64,000 nucleotides of DNA from Neisseriaceae bacterium CLB008 (lineage in GTDB: Bacteria; Pseudomonadota; Gammaproteobacteria; Burkholderiales; Neisseriaceae): the NCBI GenBank assembly GCA_041228285.1, contig CP166133.1, positions 1,736,001 to 1,800,000 on the forward strand, read 5' to 3'. This document shows, piece after piece, positions 27,985 to 38,185 of the stretch. Each line of letters opens with the position of its first letter. Within the stretch, counting starts at the first letter, position 1. The notes beneath the pieces were generated by a model, which did not search any database, was not told where the DNA came from, and saw nothing but the letters and a program-made list of their open reading frames with translations. Made by a program: the position numbers and the translations under genes.

Positions 27985-28028
27985 GTGATGCACACGCAAA
28001 TGTGCATGGCTAGAGCCTCAGTCATCAC
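27985..28028 (-). promoter_or_regulatory. Structured leader of pnp
   Basis: The rpsO-pnp spacer holds nested inverted repeats: GTGATG/CATCAC outside, ATGCACA/TGTGCAT (perfect 7 bp) and GGCT/AGCC inside. In E. coli a pnp leader stem cut by RNase III mediates autoregulation, so the same is possible here. Confidence 0.4.
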
Positions 28029-28045
28029 TGTCTTCATGAATCAAT

Positions 28046-28076
28046 GAAAAAATCGCAATGGCCTCAGCCATTGCGA
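28046..28076 (-). terminator. Intrinsic terminator after rpsO
   Basis: TCGCAATGGC-CTCA-GCCATTGCGA, a perfect 10-bp stem with T6 on the minus strand, just after the rpsO stop. It lies between rpsO and pnp, so pnp needs read-through or its own promoter. Confidence 0.85.
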
Positions 28077-28086
28077 CCTTAAATGC

Positions 28087-28356
28087 TTACTTACGTAAAC
28101 CTAAGCGAGTAATCAATTCGCGGTATTTTTCAGCATCAGTGCGTTTTAAGTAGTCTAGTAAACGACGACGTTGGCTCACCATGTGCAACAAACCACGACG
28201 GCTGTGATGGTCTTTCATGTTTGCTTTGAAGTGAGGGGTCAAGTCGTTGATACGGAAGGTCAACAAAGCTACTTGCACTTCGCTAGAACCGGTATCGCCT
28301 TCTTTACGTTGAAAATCTTTTACAATCTGTGCTTTTTGATCGACAGTTAATGCCAT
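28087..28356 (-). CDS. rpsO: Small ribosomal subunit protein uS15
   Basis: 89 residues, the exact usual length of S15, which binds the central domain of 16S rRNA. The signature [37 protein letters not shown] and final LGLRK are complete. The start is ATG 28356 (MALTVDQK) with GGAG upstream; the 13 extra in-frame residues before it are not part of S15. Confidence 0.97.
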   Translation of the reverse strand: MALTVDQKAQIVKDFQRKEGDTGSSEVQVALLTFRINDLTPHFKANMKDHHSRRGLLHMVSQRRRLLDYLKRTDAEKYRELITRLGLRK

Positions 28357-28443
28357 TTTTGGAACTCCAATTAAAAATAGACCGAAGTCTGACAAGTTGG
28401 CAGAGCATTACTACCCCAACCAACTCCATAAAGCCGCCGGGCC

Positions 28444-29370
28444 TTAAACCGCAGCGGTAGACATCAATCTGGCAACTTTAAGCAGGCCGTTGGCCTGCCA
28501 ATTCACCAAACCGATGAATCTTTCATCTTCCGAGTACACTCGGTGAAGCGTTATTGTGCCACACAATGGCGCCAAATGCACACTTTGTCCTAGCTGTAAG
28601 CGTATTACTTGCGTTTCATCTAAGGTAATCCGTGGCAAATGCGCCACCAAAACGTCACACGGCAGCAATAAGCCATCCAAATCAGCCTCTGACAGCTGGC
28701 TCAGAGCTTCGTAGCCATGCGCCTCATCTAGGCTAAAGCCAGCGGTTTGGGTACGGCGTAGGCCAACCAAATGCGCCTCAGTATTCATCGCCTTGGCAAT
28801 GTCTTCCGCCAAGGTGCGAATATAAGTGCCTTTAGAACACTGTACGTCGATGCTGGCGAGGGGCAAGGCACACGACAAGAGCTCAATGCGATGGATGGTA
28901 ATCAACCGCTTCTTGCGCTCGATCTCAATGCCTTGGCGCGCGTACTCATACAGCGCCTTACCCTGATGCTTCAAAGCCGAATACATGGGCGGCAGCTGCT
29001 CAATCTCACGCACAAAGCTTTGCAAGGTATCCTGCAACTTGGCTTCATCAAAATCCACGGCCGCCGTGGCCACCACAGCGCCTTCTACATCGCCCGTTTC
29101 GGTTCGTTCACCAAACTTTAAAGAGGCCACATAAGCCTTATCTGCATCCAATAAATACTGGGCAAATTTAGTCGCCTCACCAAAACAAATGGGCAATAGC
29201 CCCGTGGCCAACGGATCTAAAACGCCGGTATGGCCTGCCTTTTCAGCACGATATAGGCGCTTCACCTGCTGCAAGGCCGTATTACTGGTGATGTTTAAGG
29301 CCTTGTCCAACAGCAGCACGCCGTTCACCGCCCGCTTAATGGGTTTGCTTCTTGCTTGATTCATAACCAT
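28444..29370 (-). CDS. truB: tRNA pseudouridine-55 synthase TruB
   Basis: TruB converts U55 of tRNAs to pseudouridine. The 308 residues carry the catalytic aspartate Asp52 in HTGVLDPLATGLLPICFGEATK, then YSALKHQGKALYEYARQG and CSKGTYIRTLAEDIA, with a C-terminal PUA-like part. Start is ATG 29370 or the ATG two codons later; neither has a strong ribosome-binding site. Confidence 0.96.
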   Translation of the reverse strand: MVMNQARSKPIKRAVNGVLLLDKALNITSNTALQQVKRLYRAEKAGHTGVLDPLATGLLPICFGEATKFAQYLLDADKAYVASLKFGERTETGDVEGAVVATAAVDFDEAKLQDTLQSFVREIEQLPPMYSALKHQGKALYEYARQGIEIERKKRLITIHRIELLSCALPLASIDVQCSKGTYIRTLAEDIAKAMNTEAHLVGLRRTQTAGFSLDEAHGYEALSQLSEADLDGLLLPCDVLVAHLPRITLDETQVIRLQLGQSVHLAPLCGTITLHRVYSEDERFIGLVNWQANGLLKVARLMSTAAV

Positions 29371-29389
29371 CCATCTATTCTGTTTAACG

Positions 29390-29416
29390 TAAAAAAGCCG
29401 AACCTGAGTTCAGCTT
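29390..29416 (-). terminator. Terminator-like hairpin between rbfA and truB
   Basis: On the minus strand AGCTGAAC-TCAG-GTTCGGCT (one G-U pair) followed by T6, 20 bases before truB. Confidence 0.65.
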
Positions 29417-29435
29417 CTCTTTAAGCAGCCATTTA

Positions 29436-29852
29436 TTAAGCCTGATCCTTATCCACATCAGACGCATCATCGGCTTCTTGGGCAGCGGCTTGATCATCGC
29501 TGGCCACTTGATCAATCAGATTAGAGATATGAAGACCACGCTCAATCGATTCATCGTAAACAAAGTGCAGCTGCGGCGTATTAAATACGGTCAAGCGTTT
29601 GGCCAATTCGCTGCGTAAATAGCCCGCAGCGTGCTCCAAAGCTTCTTGCGTCACTTCGCGTTTGTCTTCATCAAAGATGGTGTAAAACACTTTGGCGTGA
29701 GAGTAGTCGCGCGTCACTTCCACTTCATTCAAAGTAATGAAGCTGGCGGCACGCGGATCTTTCAACCCAGTGCGAATCAACTCGGCTAATTCGCGTAAAA
29801 TCTGCTCTTTAACACGGTCAACACGGGCATAACCACGGCTGTGTTTGGGCAT
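29436..29852 (-). CDS. rbfA: 30S ribosome-binding factor RbfA
   Basis: RbfA is a KH-fold cold-shock factor for 30S maturation. The 138 residues include RVKEQILRELAELIRTGLKDPR near the start, TRDYSHAKVFYTIF and the late LHFVYDESIERGLHISNLID. The last 20 residues are an acidic, disordered tail. It lies 71 bases after infB. Confidence 0.95.
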   Translation of the reverse strand: MPKHSRGYARVDRVKEQILRELAELIRTGLKDPRAASFITLNEVEVTRDYSHAKVFYTIFDEDKREVTQEALEHAAGYLRSELAKRLTVFNTPQLHFVYDESIERGLHISNLIDQVASDDQAAAQEADDASDVDKDQA

Positions 29853-29869
29853 AATCTTCCTTTATCATG

Positions 29870-29904
29870 TAAAAAGCACGACGCACAAGTTGGGCGCCGT
29901 GCTT
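29870..29904 (-). terminator. Terminator-like hairpin between infB and rbfA
   Basis: Minus strand AAGCACGGCGC pairs imperfectly with GTGCGTCGTGCTT and is followed by T5. Confidence 0.6.
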
Positions 29905-29923
29905 GGATGGCTAGGCCCTAATA

Positions 29924-32719
29924 TTATAGGGTACGAGCCACTTCAATCATTTCGTAAACTTCCAGCTGGTCGCCCACTTCGATCTCGTTGTAGTTTTTCA
30001 ACATCAAACCACATTCGTAACCTTGCTTCACTTCTTTAACGTCATCTTTATAACGTTTCAATGAATCAAGCTGACCGGTGTGAATCACCACGTTGTTGCG
30101 GATCAAACGTACCATGGCATCGCGTTTCACTAGGCCATCGGTCACCATACAACCAGCAATATTGCCCACTTTAGACACGTTAATCACCTGACGGATCTCA
30201 ACAGTACCCAAGATTTGCTCTTTCTGCTCTGGTGCCAACATGCCTGACATGGCTGCTTTCACGTCATCGATGGCGTCATAGATGATGTTGTAGTAGCGAA
30301 TGTCCACGCCTTCAGCTTCTGCCAGCTTACGCGCAGCCGCATCGGCACGGGTGTTAAAGCCAATGATGACCGCGTGTGAAGCAATCGCCAAGTTCACGTC
30401 AGACTCACTGATACCGCCTACGCCGCTGTGCAATACGTCCACTTTCACTTCATCGGTCGACATTTTTTGCAGGCTGCTAGACAAGGCTTCGTAAGAACCC
30501 TGTACGTCGGCCTTGATGATCACCGATAAGTGGCTGGCTTCGCCGGCACCCATATTGGCAAACACGCTTTCCAAGTTAGCAGCCTGTTGGCGAGCCAAGC
30601 GTACGTCACGGTATTTACCTTGACGGAACAAGGCCACTTCACGGGCTTTCTTCTCGTCGGTCAACACCATGGCGTCTTCGCCAGCGTTAGGGACATCAGA
30701 TAAACCTAAGATTTCAACCGGGATAGACGGGCCAGCAGAGTCGATGCTCTTACCGTTTTCGTCGATCATGGCGCGAATCTTACCGTAGGCAGAACCGGCC
30801 AGCAGCATGTCGCCTTTACGCAACGTGCCTGATTGAACCAATAGCGTTGACACAGGGCCACGGCCTTTGTCCAAACGGGCTTCCACGATGATGCCTTTAG
30901 CAGGTGCTTCAACCGGTGCGGTTAATTCCAACACTTCCGCTTCCAGCAGTACCGCTTCTAGCAATGCATCAATATTGAGGCCTTGCTTGGCAGACACGTC
31001 GATGAACTGAGTCGGGCCGCCCCATTCTTCTGGAACCACTTCATGAGCCACCAACTCTTGACGAATTTTTTCAGGATTGGCTGACTCTTTATCAATCTTG
31101 TTCACGGCTACCACCAAAGGCACGCCCGCTGCTTTCGCATGGTGCACGGCCTCAATGGTTTGTGGCATCACGCCGTCGTCGGCGGCCACCACCAAGATCA
31201 CAATATCAGTAGCCTTGGCACCACGGGCACGCATGGCGGTAAACGCCTCGTGACCTGGGGTATCCAAGAAGGTCACCACACCACGCTCGGTTTGTACATG
31301 GTAGGCACCAATGTGCTGAGTAATACCACCAGCTTCGCCGGTAGCCACTTTGGCGCGACGAATGTAGTCTAGCAATGAGGTTTTACCATGGTCAACGTGA
31401 CCCATAACCGTCACTACTGGAGGACGTGGCAATAACTCACCTTCAGCCAAGGCTTCGCCATCCATCAAGAAGGCATCAGGATCATCCGGCTCAGCCGCTT
31501 TACCAATATGGCCCATTTCACCCACCACAATCAGGGCGGTCTCTTGGTCCAATACTTGGTTAATCGTCACCATCATGCCCATATTCATCAGCACTTTAAT
31601 CACTTCAACGGCTTTAACCGCCATTTTGTGTGACAAGTCGGCCACGGAAATGGTTTCTGGCACCAATACTTCATGCACAACTGGCTCAGTCGGTGCATTA
31701 AAGGCGTGCTGGTTGTTTTCATCGTGACGCGTTTGATGACGACGACCGCCACCGCGCTTGCCTGTTTTCCAACGACTGTCATCGCCGCCACGAGCGCCGC
31801 CCTTGCCTTTAGCAGGTGCACGACCCTTGCCGCCACGGTTATCACCCCAGCTGCCGCGTTCATTCTTGTCGTTCTTCACTTCTTTAACCGCATTGACGGT
31901 CGGCTTAACCTCAGCAGGTTTAGCAGCCGGGCCGGTTTTGGCCAAAGGCGCTTTTTCGGTCACAGAAGCAGAGCGATCCGCTTTTTTAGCAGAGGCATCC
32001 TTAGCCTCTTGCTCTGCTGCTTGACGCGCAGCCACGCGGCGCGCTTCACGATCTTGCTTAGACTTAAGCAAAGCTTCTTGGTGGGCACGTAAGGCTTCAG
32101 CACGTTTGGCTTCGTCTTCACGCTGTGCACGCTCAGCTTCGCTAATCACTTGCACAGGCTCAGCCACTTTGGCTGGCGCTGGTTTAACTGCTTCTACTGG
32201 CTCAAGAGCGGCAGGAGCTGGCTCAGCCTTCACTTCGGCTTTAACGGGTGCGGCTTTCGCCTCAGCCGCTTTGGCTTCTGTTGCACGCTTCGCAGCTTCT
32301 TCAGCAGCTGCTTTAGCTTCGGCCTCTGCTTTTGCAGCAGCAGCCTCTTGTGCGGCCTTCGCTGCAGAAGCGGCTTCGGCTTTTGCCTGCTCAGCCACAG
32401 CTTCTTGGGCCTTTTTCGCAGCTTCCACGTCAATCGCTGCAGGCTCTACAGCCACACGACGACGACGGCGCGTTTCTACTTGAACAGTCCCTGCCGCCGT
32501 TTGAATTTCAGACGTTTTCTTTTGCATCAGGGTAATATTATTCCCTTGGCCTTCACCACTGCCTTGCTGCAAAAAAGACAGCAATTGCTGCTTGTCTGCA
32601 GAAGAAACACCATCATTCACTGTGCTTTTACGCACGCCAGCTGCATTTAACTGCTCAAGTAAGCGCTCGGGTGTTAAGTTTAATTCTCTTGCCAGTTGCT
32701 CTACATTATTACTATCCAT
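29924..32719 (-). CDS. infB: Translation initiation factor IF-2
   Basis: IF-2 delivers initiator tRNA to the 30S subunit using GTP. The 931 residues comprise an IF2 N-terminal domain ([19 protein letters not shown]) and a long Ala/Lys/Glu-rich charged helix (about 95-300). A GR/K-rich segment leads to the G domain from about 435 ([23 protein letters not shown]), then the C-terminal barrels. The start at 32719 has AAGGGGG upstream and avoids overlap with nusA. Confidence 0.96.
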   Translation of the reverse strand: MDSNNVEQLARELNLTPERLLEQLNAAGVRKSTVNDGVSSADKQQLLSFLQQGSGEGQGNNITLMQKKTSEIQTAAGTVQVETRRRRRVAVEPAAIDVEAAKKAQEAVAEQAKAEAASAAKAAQEAAAAKAEAEAKAAAEEAAKRATEAKAAEAKAAPVKAEVKAEPAPAALEPVEAVKPAPAKVAEPVQVISEAERAQREDEAKRAEALRAHQEALLKSKQDREARRVAARQAAEQEAKDASAKKADRSASVTEKAPLAKTGPAAKPAEVKPTVNAVKEVKNDKNERGSWGDNRGGKGRAPAKGKGGARGGDDSRWKTGKRGGGRRHQTRHDENNQHAFNAPTEPVVHEVLVPETISVADLSHKMAVKAVEVIKVLMNMGMMVTINQVLDQETALIVVGEMGHIGKAAEPDDPDAFLMDGEALAEGELLPRPPVVTVMGHVDHGKTSLLDYIRRAKVATGEAGGITQHIGAYHVQTERGVVTFLDTPGHEAFTAMRARGAKATDIVILVVAADDGVMPQTIEAVHHAKAAGVPLVVAVNKIDKESANPEKIRQELVAHEVVPEEWGGPTQFIDVSAKQGLNIDALLEAVLLEAEVLELTAPVEAPAKGIIVEARLDKGRGPVSTLLVQSGTLRKGDMLLAGSAYGKIRAMIDENGKSIDSAGPSIPVEILGLSDVPNAGEDAMVLTDEKKAREVALFRQGKYRDVRLARQQAANLESVFANMGAGEASHLSVIIKADVQGSYEALSSSLQKMSTDEVKVDVLHSGVGGISESDVNLAIASHAVIIGFNTRADAAARKLAEAEGVDIRYYNIIYDAIDDVKAAMSGMLAPEQKEQILGTVEIRQVINVSKVGNIAGCMVTDGLVKRDAMVRLIRNNVVIHTGQLDSLKRYKDDVKEVKQGYECGLMLKNYNEIEVGDQLEVYEMIEVARTL

Positions 32720-32735
32720 ACCAACCCCCTTTTTC

Positions 32736-34220
32736 TTACTCAGTAAACCAGTGTGCGCGCGCATTCATGATGATGTTTTTAGCTTCATCTTCGGTGACAC
32801 CAGTAATCTCAATTAACTCGTCGACTGACAATTCTGCCAGGTCATCACGAGTGGTGATTTCAGCCTGCGCCAATTCGCGCAACATGTCTGAATCCACACC
32901 ATCTAAACTCTTCAGATCTTCAGAAACCGCACCCAACTGCTCTTCGGTGGCGATGGCTAAAGTCAAAATTGCGTCTCGCGCACGAGCACGAAGCATGTCT
33001 ACCGCTGCTTCGTCCAAACCGTCAATTTCCAACAGCTCATTAACGGGTACATATGCGACTTCTTCAAGCGTTACAAAACCTTCTTGCACCAGCTTGTTGG
33101 CCATATCGGCCTCAATATTTAATTGGGTCACGAACAGTTCGCGTACCGCAGCGTCTTCAGCTTCATGCTGCTCTTCTGCTTCTGCAACGGTCATGATGTT
33201 CAAGTTCCAACCCGTCAGCTCAGCGGCCAAACGAACGTTCTGACCGCCACGACCAATGGCCAAGGCCAACTGATCTTCAGCCACGACAACGTCAACCGAA
33301 TGTTTGTCTTCATCGATCAAGATGCGGGTCACCTCAGCTGGCGACAAGGCATTGATGATGAACTGAGCCGTATCAGGCGACCACAGCACCACGTCAATCC
33401 GCTCACCAGCCAACTCATTGGTCACCGCATTAACGCGTGAACCACGCACGCCGATACAGGTACCCTGTGGATCGATGCGGGCATCATTGGCCTTCACGGC
33501 AATCTTGGCACGCATGCCTGGGTCGCGAGCGGCTTCTTTAATCTCTAATAGACCGTCTTCAATTTCTGGCACTTCCATTTCAAATAGCTTGGCCAAAAAG
33601 TCGCGGGACGTACGGGTTAAGATCACCTGTGGACGTGTACCGTGTTGATCCACACGCAACAAGTAGGCGCGAACGCGGTCACCCGAACGTAGGTTTTCTT
33701 TAGGGATCATTTGGTCGCGCGGCAACAAGGCCTCTAAACGACCGCATTCGATGACGGCGCCGTGACGCTCAACGCGTTTTACAGTACCCAACACCAAATG
33801 TTCTTTACGTTGCAAGAACTCATTCAAAATCTGCTCTCGTTCGGCATCACGAATGCGTTGCAAAATCACCTGTTTGGCGGTTTGCGCACCAATGCGACCA
33901 AATTCCACATTTTCAATAGGCTCTTCGATGTAACCGCCCACTTCAACGTCTGAATCAGGGTATTGCTCTTGCACTTCTTCGATGGTTAGCTGTAGCTCTT
34001 CATCCATCAAATCTTCATCATTCACCACTAACCAGCGACGATAGTTTTGGTATTCACCCGTTTCACGGTCAATCTCAACGCGCACATCAATGTTTTCTTG
34101 ATTGAATTTCTTTTTAGTCGCACTAGCCAGTGCAAATTCCAACGCACTAAACACCACATCTTGGCTGACGTTTTTTTCACTTGCCAAGGCATCAACTAAC
34201 AATAAAATTTCGCGGCTCAT
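32736..34220 (-). CDS. nusA: Transcription termination/antitermination factor NusA
   Basis: NusA binds RNA polymerase and modulates pausing and termination. The 494 residues contain the N-terminal polymerase-binding domain, S1 about 135-200, two KH domains ([22 protein letters not shown] and [16 protein letters not shown]) and two C-terminal acidic repeats with helix-hairpin-helix character. It lies 16 bases before infB. NusA often regulates its own operon; a terminator-shaped leader precedes rimP here. Confidence 0.97.
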   Translation of the reverse strand: MSREILLLVDALASEKNVSQDVVFSALEFALASATKKKFNQENIDVRVEIDRETGEYQNYRRWLVVNDEDLMDEELQLTIEEVQEQYPDSDVEVGGYIEEPIENVEFGRIGAQTAKQVILQRIRDAEREQILNEFLQRKEHLVLGTVKRVERHGAVIECGRLEALLPRDQMIPKENLRSGDRVRAYLLRVDQHGTRPQVILTRTSRDFLAKLFEMEVPEIEDGLLEIKEAARDPGMRAKIAVKANDARIDPQGTCIGVRGSRVNAVTNELAGERIDVVLWSPDTAQFIINALSPAEVTRILIDEDKHSVDVVVAEDQLALAIGRGGQNVRLAAELTGWNLNIMTVAEAEEQHEAEDAAVRELFVTQLNIEADMANKLVQEGFVTLEEVAYVPVNELLEIDGLDEAAVDMLRARARDAILTLAIATEEQLGAVSEDLKSLDGVDSDMLRELAQAEITTRDDLAELSVDELIEITGVTEDEAKNIIMNARAHWFTE

Positions 34221-34250
34221 GCACTTTCCTCCGAAGCCTTTAGGCTTAAA

Positions 34251-34685
34251 TTAAAACTCAGGTTTTAACCGGGCTTTATCAATATTTGTTAATTCCAACT
34301 GCACTGTTTTATTTTCCGCCGTTTGGAGCGTCAGCGTCTGAGTGGCCTCATCAAATGACACCATGCGGCCTTCAAATTTTTTCTGGCCATCCACCGGCAA
34401 GCGGGTTTTAATCTTAGCAAGCTGTCCTGAAAAGCGAATAAAGTCAGCCTCTTTCTTCAATGGACGATCCAACCCAGGGCTAGACACTTCCAAACGGTTA
34501 TAATCGACGTCTTCCACCATGAATAATCGGCTCATGTGATGACTCACGGTGACGCAATCCTCTACGGTGATACCGCCTGGCTTGTCAATAAAAATACGCA
34601 TATCGCCATTAGGCAATAGCTCATAGTCAACCAACTCGTACCCTAACCCAGGTAAGGTTTTTTCTAAAATAGAACGAACGTCCAT
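34251..34685 (-). CDS. rimP: Ribosome maturation factor RimP
   Basis: 144 residues, needed for 30S assembly. The motifs [33 protein letters not shown] and [12 protein letters not shown] are characteristic. It is the first gene of the rimP-nusA-infB-rbfA-truB-rpsO-pnp group. Confidence 0.95.
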   Translation of the reverse strand: MDVRSILEKTLPGLGYELVDYELLPNGDMRIFIDKPGGITVEDCVTVSHHMSRLFMVEDVDYNRLEVSSPGLDRPLKKEADFIRFSGQLAKIKTRLPVDGQKKFEGRMVSFDEATQTLTLQTAENKTVQLELTNIDKARLKPEF

Positions 34686-34700
34686 TGCACTCCCACAAAT

Positions 34701-34722
34701 AAAAAAATGGGCAAAAGCCCAT
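34701..34722 (-). terminator. Terminator-shaped hairpin in the rimP leader (possible attenuator)
   Basis: ATGGGC-TTTT-GCCCAT followed directly by T7 on the minus strand, ending 16 bases before the rimP ATG. No gene precedes it on this strand, so it would act within the operon's own leader. Confidence 0.55.
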
Positions 34723-34915
34723 CTCTCAGAATCGAAAAACGCCTTTATTCTACCTTAAGTGGGCCCAAAAAGAAACCTCCTTAGAAATCTTTCTGCGCCA
34801 ACGTCATGCCGACCTAAAAACTCTTTTTTACAAATAAAATGAAACGCTTAAATTCCGCCCGATTCAGCTTCAGCATTTAGTTGCCCCCAAAAACGACCGG
34901 AGGCCATTTTGGCTA

Positions 34916-34944
34916 TTGAAGATTCCGTCACAACCTACTAGAAT
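34916..34944 (+). promoter_or_regulatory. Candidate sigma-70 promoter of serC
   Basis: TTGAAG, 17-base spacer, TAGAAT. Transcription would start near 34951, giving a leader of about 118 bases that begins with a long hairpin. Confidence 0.5.
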
Positions 34945-34952
34945 CAGGTGTT

Positions 34953-34988
34953 GCGAAACCCTAAAGCACCTTGCTTTCTAGGTTTCGC
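34953..34988 (+). promoter_or_regulatory. Long hairpin with short T-tract in the serC leader
   Basis: GCGAAACC...GGTTTCGC outer arms (8 bp) with a second inner pairing AAGCA/TGCTT, then TTTT. It resembles a terminator or attenuator placed right after the promoter. Confidence 0.45.
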
Positions 34989-35068
34989 TTTTACTATAGG
35001 TGATGTGACCAAAAGTGATCCCACGCCTCCTACTGCTAGACAACCCCCCCTACTACAAAGGCACCCAC

Positions 35069-36172
35069 ATGAGCACCCCGATTTATAATTTTTCCGCAGG
35101 CCCCGCAACCTTACCTGAAGACGTTCTGAAGCAGGCGCAGGCGGAACTGTTAGATTATCAGGGAACAGGCTTCTCGGTCATGACCATGAGCCACCGCAGT
35201 GATTTATTCATGGACATCATGCAGCGCGCAGAAAACAGCCTGCGTCAGTTAATGAACATTCCAAACAATTATAAAGTCTTATTCCTACAAGGCGGTGCCA
35301 GCGCTCAGTTCAATATGCTGTCGCTTAACCTGTCTCAAGGCTTTAAAAGCATCAACTCTGTCGTAACCGGCAACTGGAGCCTGATGGCCAACAACGAGAT
35401 GGGTAAACTGGTTGACGCCAAAATTCACGTCGCGGCCCACGCTGGTGAACTGTACAACTACAACAATCTGCCCAGCCCCAGCGCTTGGCAGCTAGACGAA
35501 AGCGCCGCCTACACCCACTATACGTCGAACGAGACGGTACACGGGCTACAGTATCAAGCGCTACCAACCGCCGCACTCACCAACACGCCTTTAGTCTGCG
35601 ACATGTCGAGCGACATCATCTCGCGCCCAGTCAACGTCAATGACTTTGGCGTGATTTATGCTGGCGCCCAGAAAAACATTGGCCCAGCCGGCGCCACCAT
35701 TGTCATCATTCGTGAAGATCTGCTTGAGCGCTCTACGGCTGCCGTACCCAGCGTGTGGAACTACCAAAGCCACGTCAGCAAGGAAGGCATGTACAACACG
35801 CCTGCCACCTACCCTGTCTACATTGCGGGCTTGGTGTTCGACTGGCTGATTCAGCAAGGCGGCGTCAGCGCCATTGAAGCCAAAAACGAAGAAAAAGCCG
35901 CGCGCCTGTATGCCTATATCGACAGCAGCGATGGCTATTACAAAAACACCATCCACCCCGATGCGCGCTCTAAAATGAACGTCATCTTCCACACCGAGTC
36001 AGCCGAACGCGATGCACTCTTCGCCAAAGAGGCAGACCAGATGGGCCTGAAGCTATTAAAAGGCTACAAATCTATGGGCGGCATGCGCGCCAGCATTTAC
36101 AACGCTATGCCGCTGGCTGGCGTAGATGCCTTAATTAACTTCATGGATGAGTTTAAAGCACGCAACGCTTAA
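35069..36172 (+). CDS. serC: Phosphoserine aminotransferase
   Basis: SerC makes 3-phosphoserine in serine synthesis and also acts in pyridoxal-phosphate synthesis. 367 residues, class V aminotransferase. The N-terminus IYNFSAGPATLPEDVLKQAQ is typical, LFLQGGASAQFNMLSLNL follows, and the PLP lysine is Lys202 in YAGAQKNIGPAG. Start is ATG 35069 with AAAGG upstream; a longer in-frame reading from 35015 is leader sequence. Confidence 0.96.
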   Translation: MSTPIYNFSAGPATLPEDVLKQAQAELLDYQGTGFSVMTMSHRSDLFMDIMQRAENSLRQLMNIPNNYKVLFLQGGASAQFNMLSLNLSQGFKSINSVVTGNWSLMANNEMGKLVDAKIHVAAHAGELYNYNNLPSPSAWQLDESAAYTHYTSNETVHGLQYQALPTAALTNTPLVCDMSSDIISRPVNVNDFGVIYAGAQKNIGPAGATIVIIREDLLERSTAAVPSVWNYQSHVSKEGMYNTPATYPVYIAGLVFDWLIQQGGVSAIEAKNEEKAARLYAYIDSSDGYYKNTIHPDARSKMNVIFHTESAERDALFAKEADQMGLKLLKGYKSMGGMRASIYNAMPLAGVDALINFMDEFKARNA

Positions 36173-36189
36173 GCCTGGATCACATCATC

Positions 36190-36218
36190 GCCACCGACCC
36201 CCTGTCGGTGGCTTTTTT
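36190..36218 (+). terminator. Intrinsic terminator after serC
   Basis: GCCACCGAC-CCCCT-GTCGGTGGC followed by T6. Confidence 0.88.
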
Positions 36219-36286
36219 ATGCCCGAGGGGAACCTATAATCTTTTAGGGCGTCTGATCGGCACACCCTTAACCAAAAGGATTACGT

Positions 36287-36541
36287 ATGAAAACCAGAGG
36301 CAAAACCCTAGCTCCCAGAAACCCCTACACCGTTTTGGCCAAGCAACGCTCAGCAGGGGCGCATGAAAAAACCAATAAGGCCAAGCGCCAACAAGCCAAA
36401 CAACATTTACGTTCAGCCATTAAAAAAGAGGTGGGTTTTCAAAACCCCACCTCTTTTTTAATGGCTGCTGCACCAGGAGCACAAGCAGCGCATTCCTTCT
36501 CTCGCCTAAAACAGGCCCTCAATGTCGCCACGAGCATCTAA
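36287..36541 (+). CDS. Small basic protein; reading frame runs through an intrinsic terminator
   Basis: AAGGA lies seven bases before the ATG. The first 50 residues are very basic with the core [24 protein letters not shown], followed by AIKKEVGF. There is no in-frame stop before a strong hairpin with T6 at 36421-36461. Beyond it the frame continues for 27 codons, the last dozen overlapping the end of fhs on the other strand, and looks non-coding. The likely transcript therefore ends inside the frame at about codon 57, giving a message without a stop codon. A +1 base change upstream would meet a TAA at 36421 just before the hairpin, so an indel is an alternative. Such nonstop design is known for the ribosome-rescue factor ArfA, but I do not see the ArfA sequence motif. 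Function unknown. Confidence 0.5.
   Translation: MKTRGKTLAPRNPYTVLAKQRSAGAHEKTNKAKRQQAKQHLRSAIKKEVGFQNPTSFLMAAAPGAQAAHSFSRLKQALNVATSI
36421..36461. terminator. Strong bidirectional intrinsic terminator, inside the small ORF and after fhs
   Basis: AAAAAAGAGGTGGG pairs perfectly with CCCACCTCTTTTTT (14 bp) around a 10-base loop. It works for fhs on the minus strand and truncates the plus-strand small ORF. Confidence 0.9.
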
Positions 36542-38185
36542 ATGAATCTGGTTAGCCGCCGGCACCCTAGGCAAACCAGGCATGGTCATGATGCTGCCAC
36601 ACACCACCACCACAAAACCAGCGCCGGCCGCCAACCGCACTTCCCGAATCGGCAACTCATGCCCTTCTGGCGCGCCCAATAAGCTAGGATCGGCAGAAAA
36701 ACTGTACTGAGTTTTCGCAATGCACACAGGTAAGTGCCCAAAACCCATCTGCGTCCACTGCGCCAGCTGTGCCAAAATAGCCGGCGTGGCCTGAACGCTC
36801 TTCGCACCATATAATTTAGTGGCCACTTGGGTAATTTTGTCGATCAACGGCATCTCGTCTGGATACAAAACTTCAAACCCCGAACCAGCCACCGGCGCCT
36901 CTACAGCAGCCACCACCGCGGCGGCTAAATCTGCCGCGCCGGCACCACCATCGGCCCAATGCGTACACACATAGGCCTGAGCGCCTTGCTCAGCCACTAA
37001 GCGCTGCAATAAAGCGATTTCTGCGTCGGTATCGAATACAAAGTGGTTAATCGCCACCAGCACCGGCACGCCAAACTGGCGCAAATTGCTTAAATGTCGA
37101 TTTAAGTTCACCATGCCGCGCTCAAGAGCCGCTAAATCTTCCGTTTGCAGCGCATCTTTAGCCACACCACCGTGCATCTTTAAAGAGCGTACCGTCGCCA
37201 CCAACACCACCGCATCAGGGCTTAACCCCGACTGACGACATTTGATGTCAAAAAACTTTTCAGCGCCTAGGTCGGCCCCAAAACCCGCCTCGGTCACCAC
37301 ATAGTCAGCCAAGCCTAAGGCCGTCTGAGTGGCCACAACAGAATTACACCCATGGGCGATGTTGGCGAATGGCCCGCCGTGAATCAAGGCTGGATTATGC
37401 GCCATGGTTTGGACCAAATTAGGCATAAAGGCATCTTTCAGCAAGACCGTCATCGCCCCATCAGCCTCCAGCTGACGTGCATGAATCGCCTGCCCTACAC
37501 CGTCATAGCCCACAATAATGTCGCCCAGGCGCTGCTGCAAATCCGCCAAACTGGTCGCCAAACAAAAAATCGCCATGATCTCAGAGGCCACGGTGATGTC
37601 AAACCCAGACTCGCGCGGATAGCCATTACCGCTACCGCCTAAAGCCACCACCACGTCGCGCAATGCGCGGTCGTTCATGTCGACCACGCGACGCCACGCC
37701 ACTTTTCGGGTATCAAAACCTAGAGCATTACCCCAGTGAATGTGGTTGTCGATGAGGGCTGCGAGCAAATTATGCGCCGAGGTAATCGCATGAAAATCGC
37801 CGGTAAAATGAAGGTTAATCTCCTCCATAGGCAAAACCTGAGCGCGCCCACCGCCAGCAGCGCCACCCTTCATGCCAAAGCATGGCCCCAAACTGGGCTC
37901 GCGCAAACACACCATGGTTTGATGGCCAATATGGTTCATGCCGTCGGCCAAACCAACAGACACTGTGGTTTTGCCTTCGCCTGCAGGTGTAGGGCTGACC
38001 GCCGTCACCAAAATCAGCTTACCCTTGGCTGCGTTTTGTTGCGCCGCCTCAACCACGTGTGGCGCTAATTTGGCCTTGGTGTGACCATACGGCACCAAAT
38101 CTGCCGCACCCAACTGTAGCTTCGCTGCCACTTCACTAATAGGCTGCAACGTCACAGAACGCGCAATTTCAATATCGGTTTTCAT
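36506..38185 (-). CDS. fhs: Formate--tetrahydrofolate ligase
   Basis: Fhs joins formate to tetrahydrofolate with ATP, giving 10-formyl-THF. 559 residues, standard length. The P-loop [10 protein letters not shown] lies near residue 65; other family signatures are [46 protein letters not shown] and [21 protein letters not shown]. It is a monocistronic unit. Together with sarcosine oxidase at the end of the window it suggests active one-carbon metabolism. Confidence 0.97.
   Translation of the reverse strand: MKTDIEIARSVTLQPISEVAAKLQLGAADLVPYGHTKAKLAPHVVEAAQQNAAKGKLILVTAVSPTPAGEGKTTVSVGLADGMNHIGHQTMVCLREPSLGPCFGMKGGAAGGGRAQVLPMEEINLHFTGDFHAITSAHNLLAALIDNHIHWGNALGFDTRKVAWRRVVDMNDRALRDVVVALGGSGNGYPRESGFDITVASEIMAIFCLATSLADLQQRLGDIIVGYDGVGQAIHARQLEADGAMTVLLKDAFMPNLVQTMAHNPALIHGGPFANIAHGCNSVVATQTALGLADYVVTEAGFGADLGAEKFFDIKCRQSGLSPDAVVLVATVRSLKMHGGVAKDALQTEDLAALERGMVNLNRHLSNLRQFGVPVLVAINHFVFDTDAEIALLQRLVAEQGAQAYVCTHWADGGAGAADLAAAVVAAVEAPVAGSGFEVLYPDEMPLIDKITQVATKLYGAKSVQATPAILAQLAQWTQMGFGHLPVCIAKTQYSFSADPSLLGAPEGHELPIREVRLAAGAGFVVVVCGSIMTMPGLPRVPAANQIHLDARGDIEGLF

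Noticed and set aside
32106-32650. Long alanine/serine- and phenylalanine-rich frames antisense to infB
   Set aside because: These mirror the Ala/Lys/Glu repeats of the IF-2 linker and have no start signals.
34758-34783. Ideal ribosome-binding site TAAGGAGGT on the minus strand with a seven-codon TTG frame after it
   Set aside because: Too short and overlapped by the likely rimP promoter; no evidence of translation.
34723-35000. Search for a metY-type tRNA upstream of rimP
   Set aside because: No cloverleaf or T-loop sequence is present; the region holds only leader and promoter signals.
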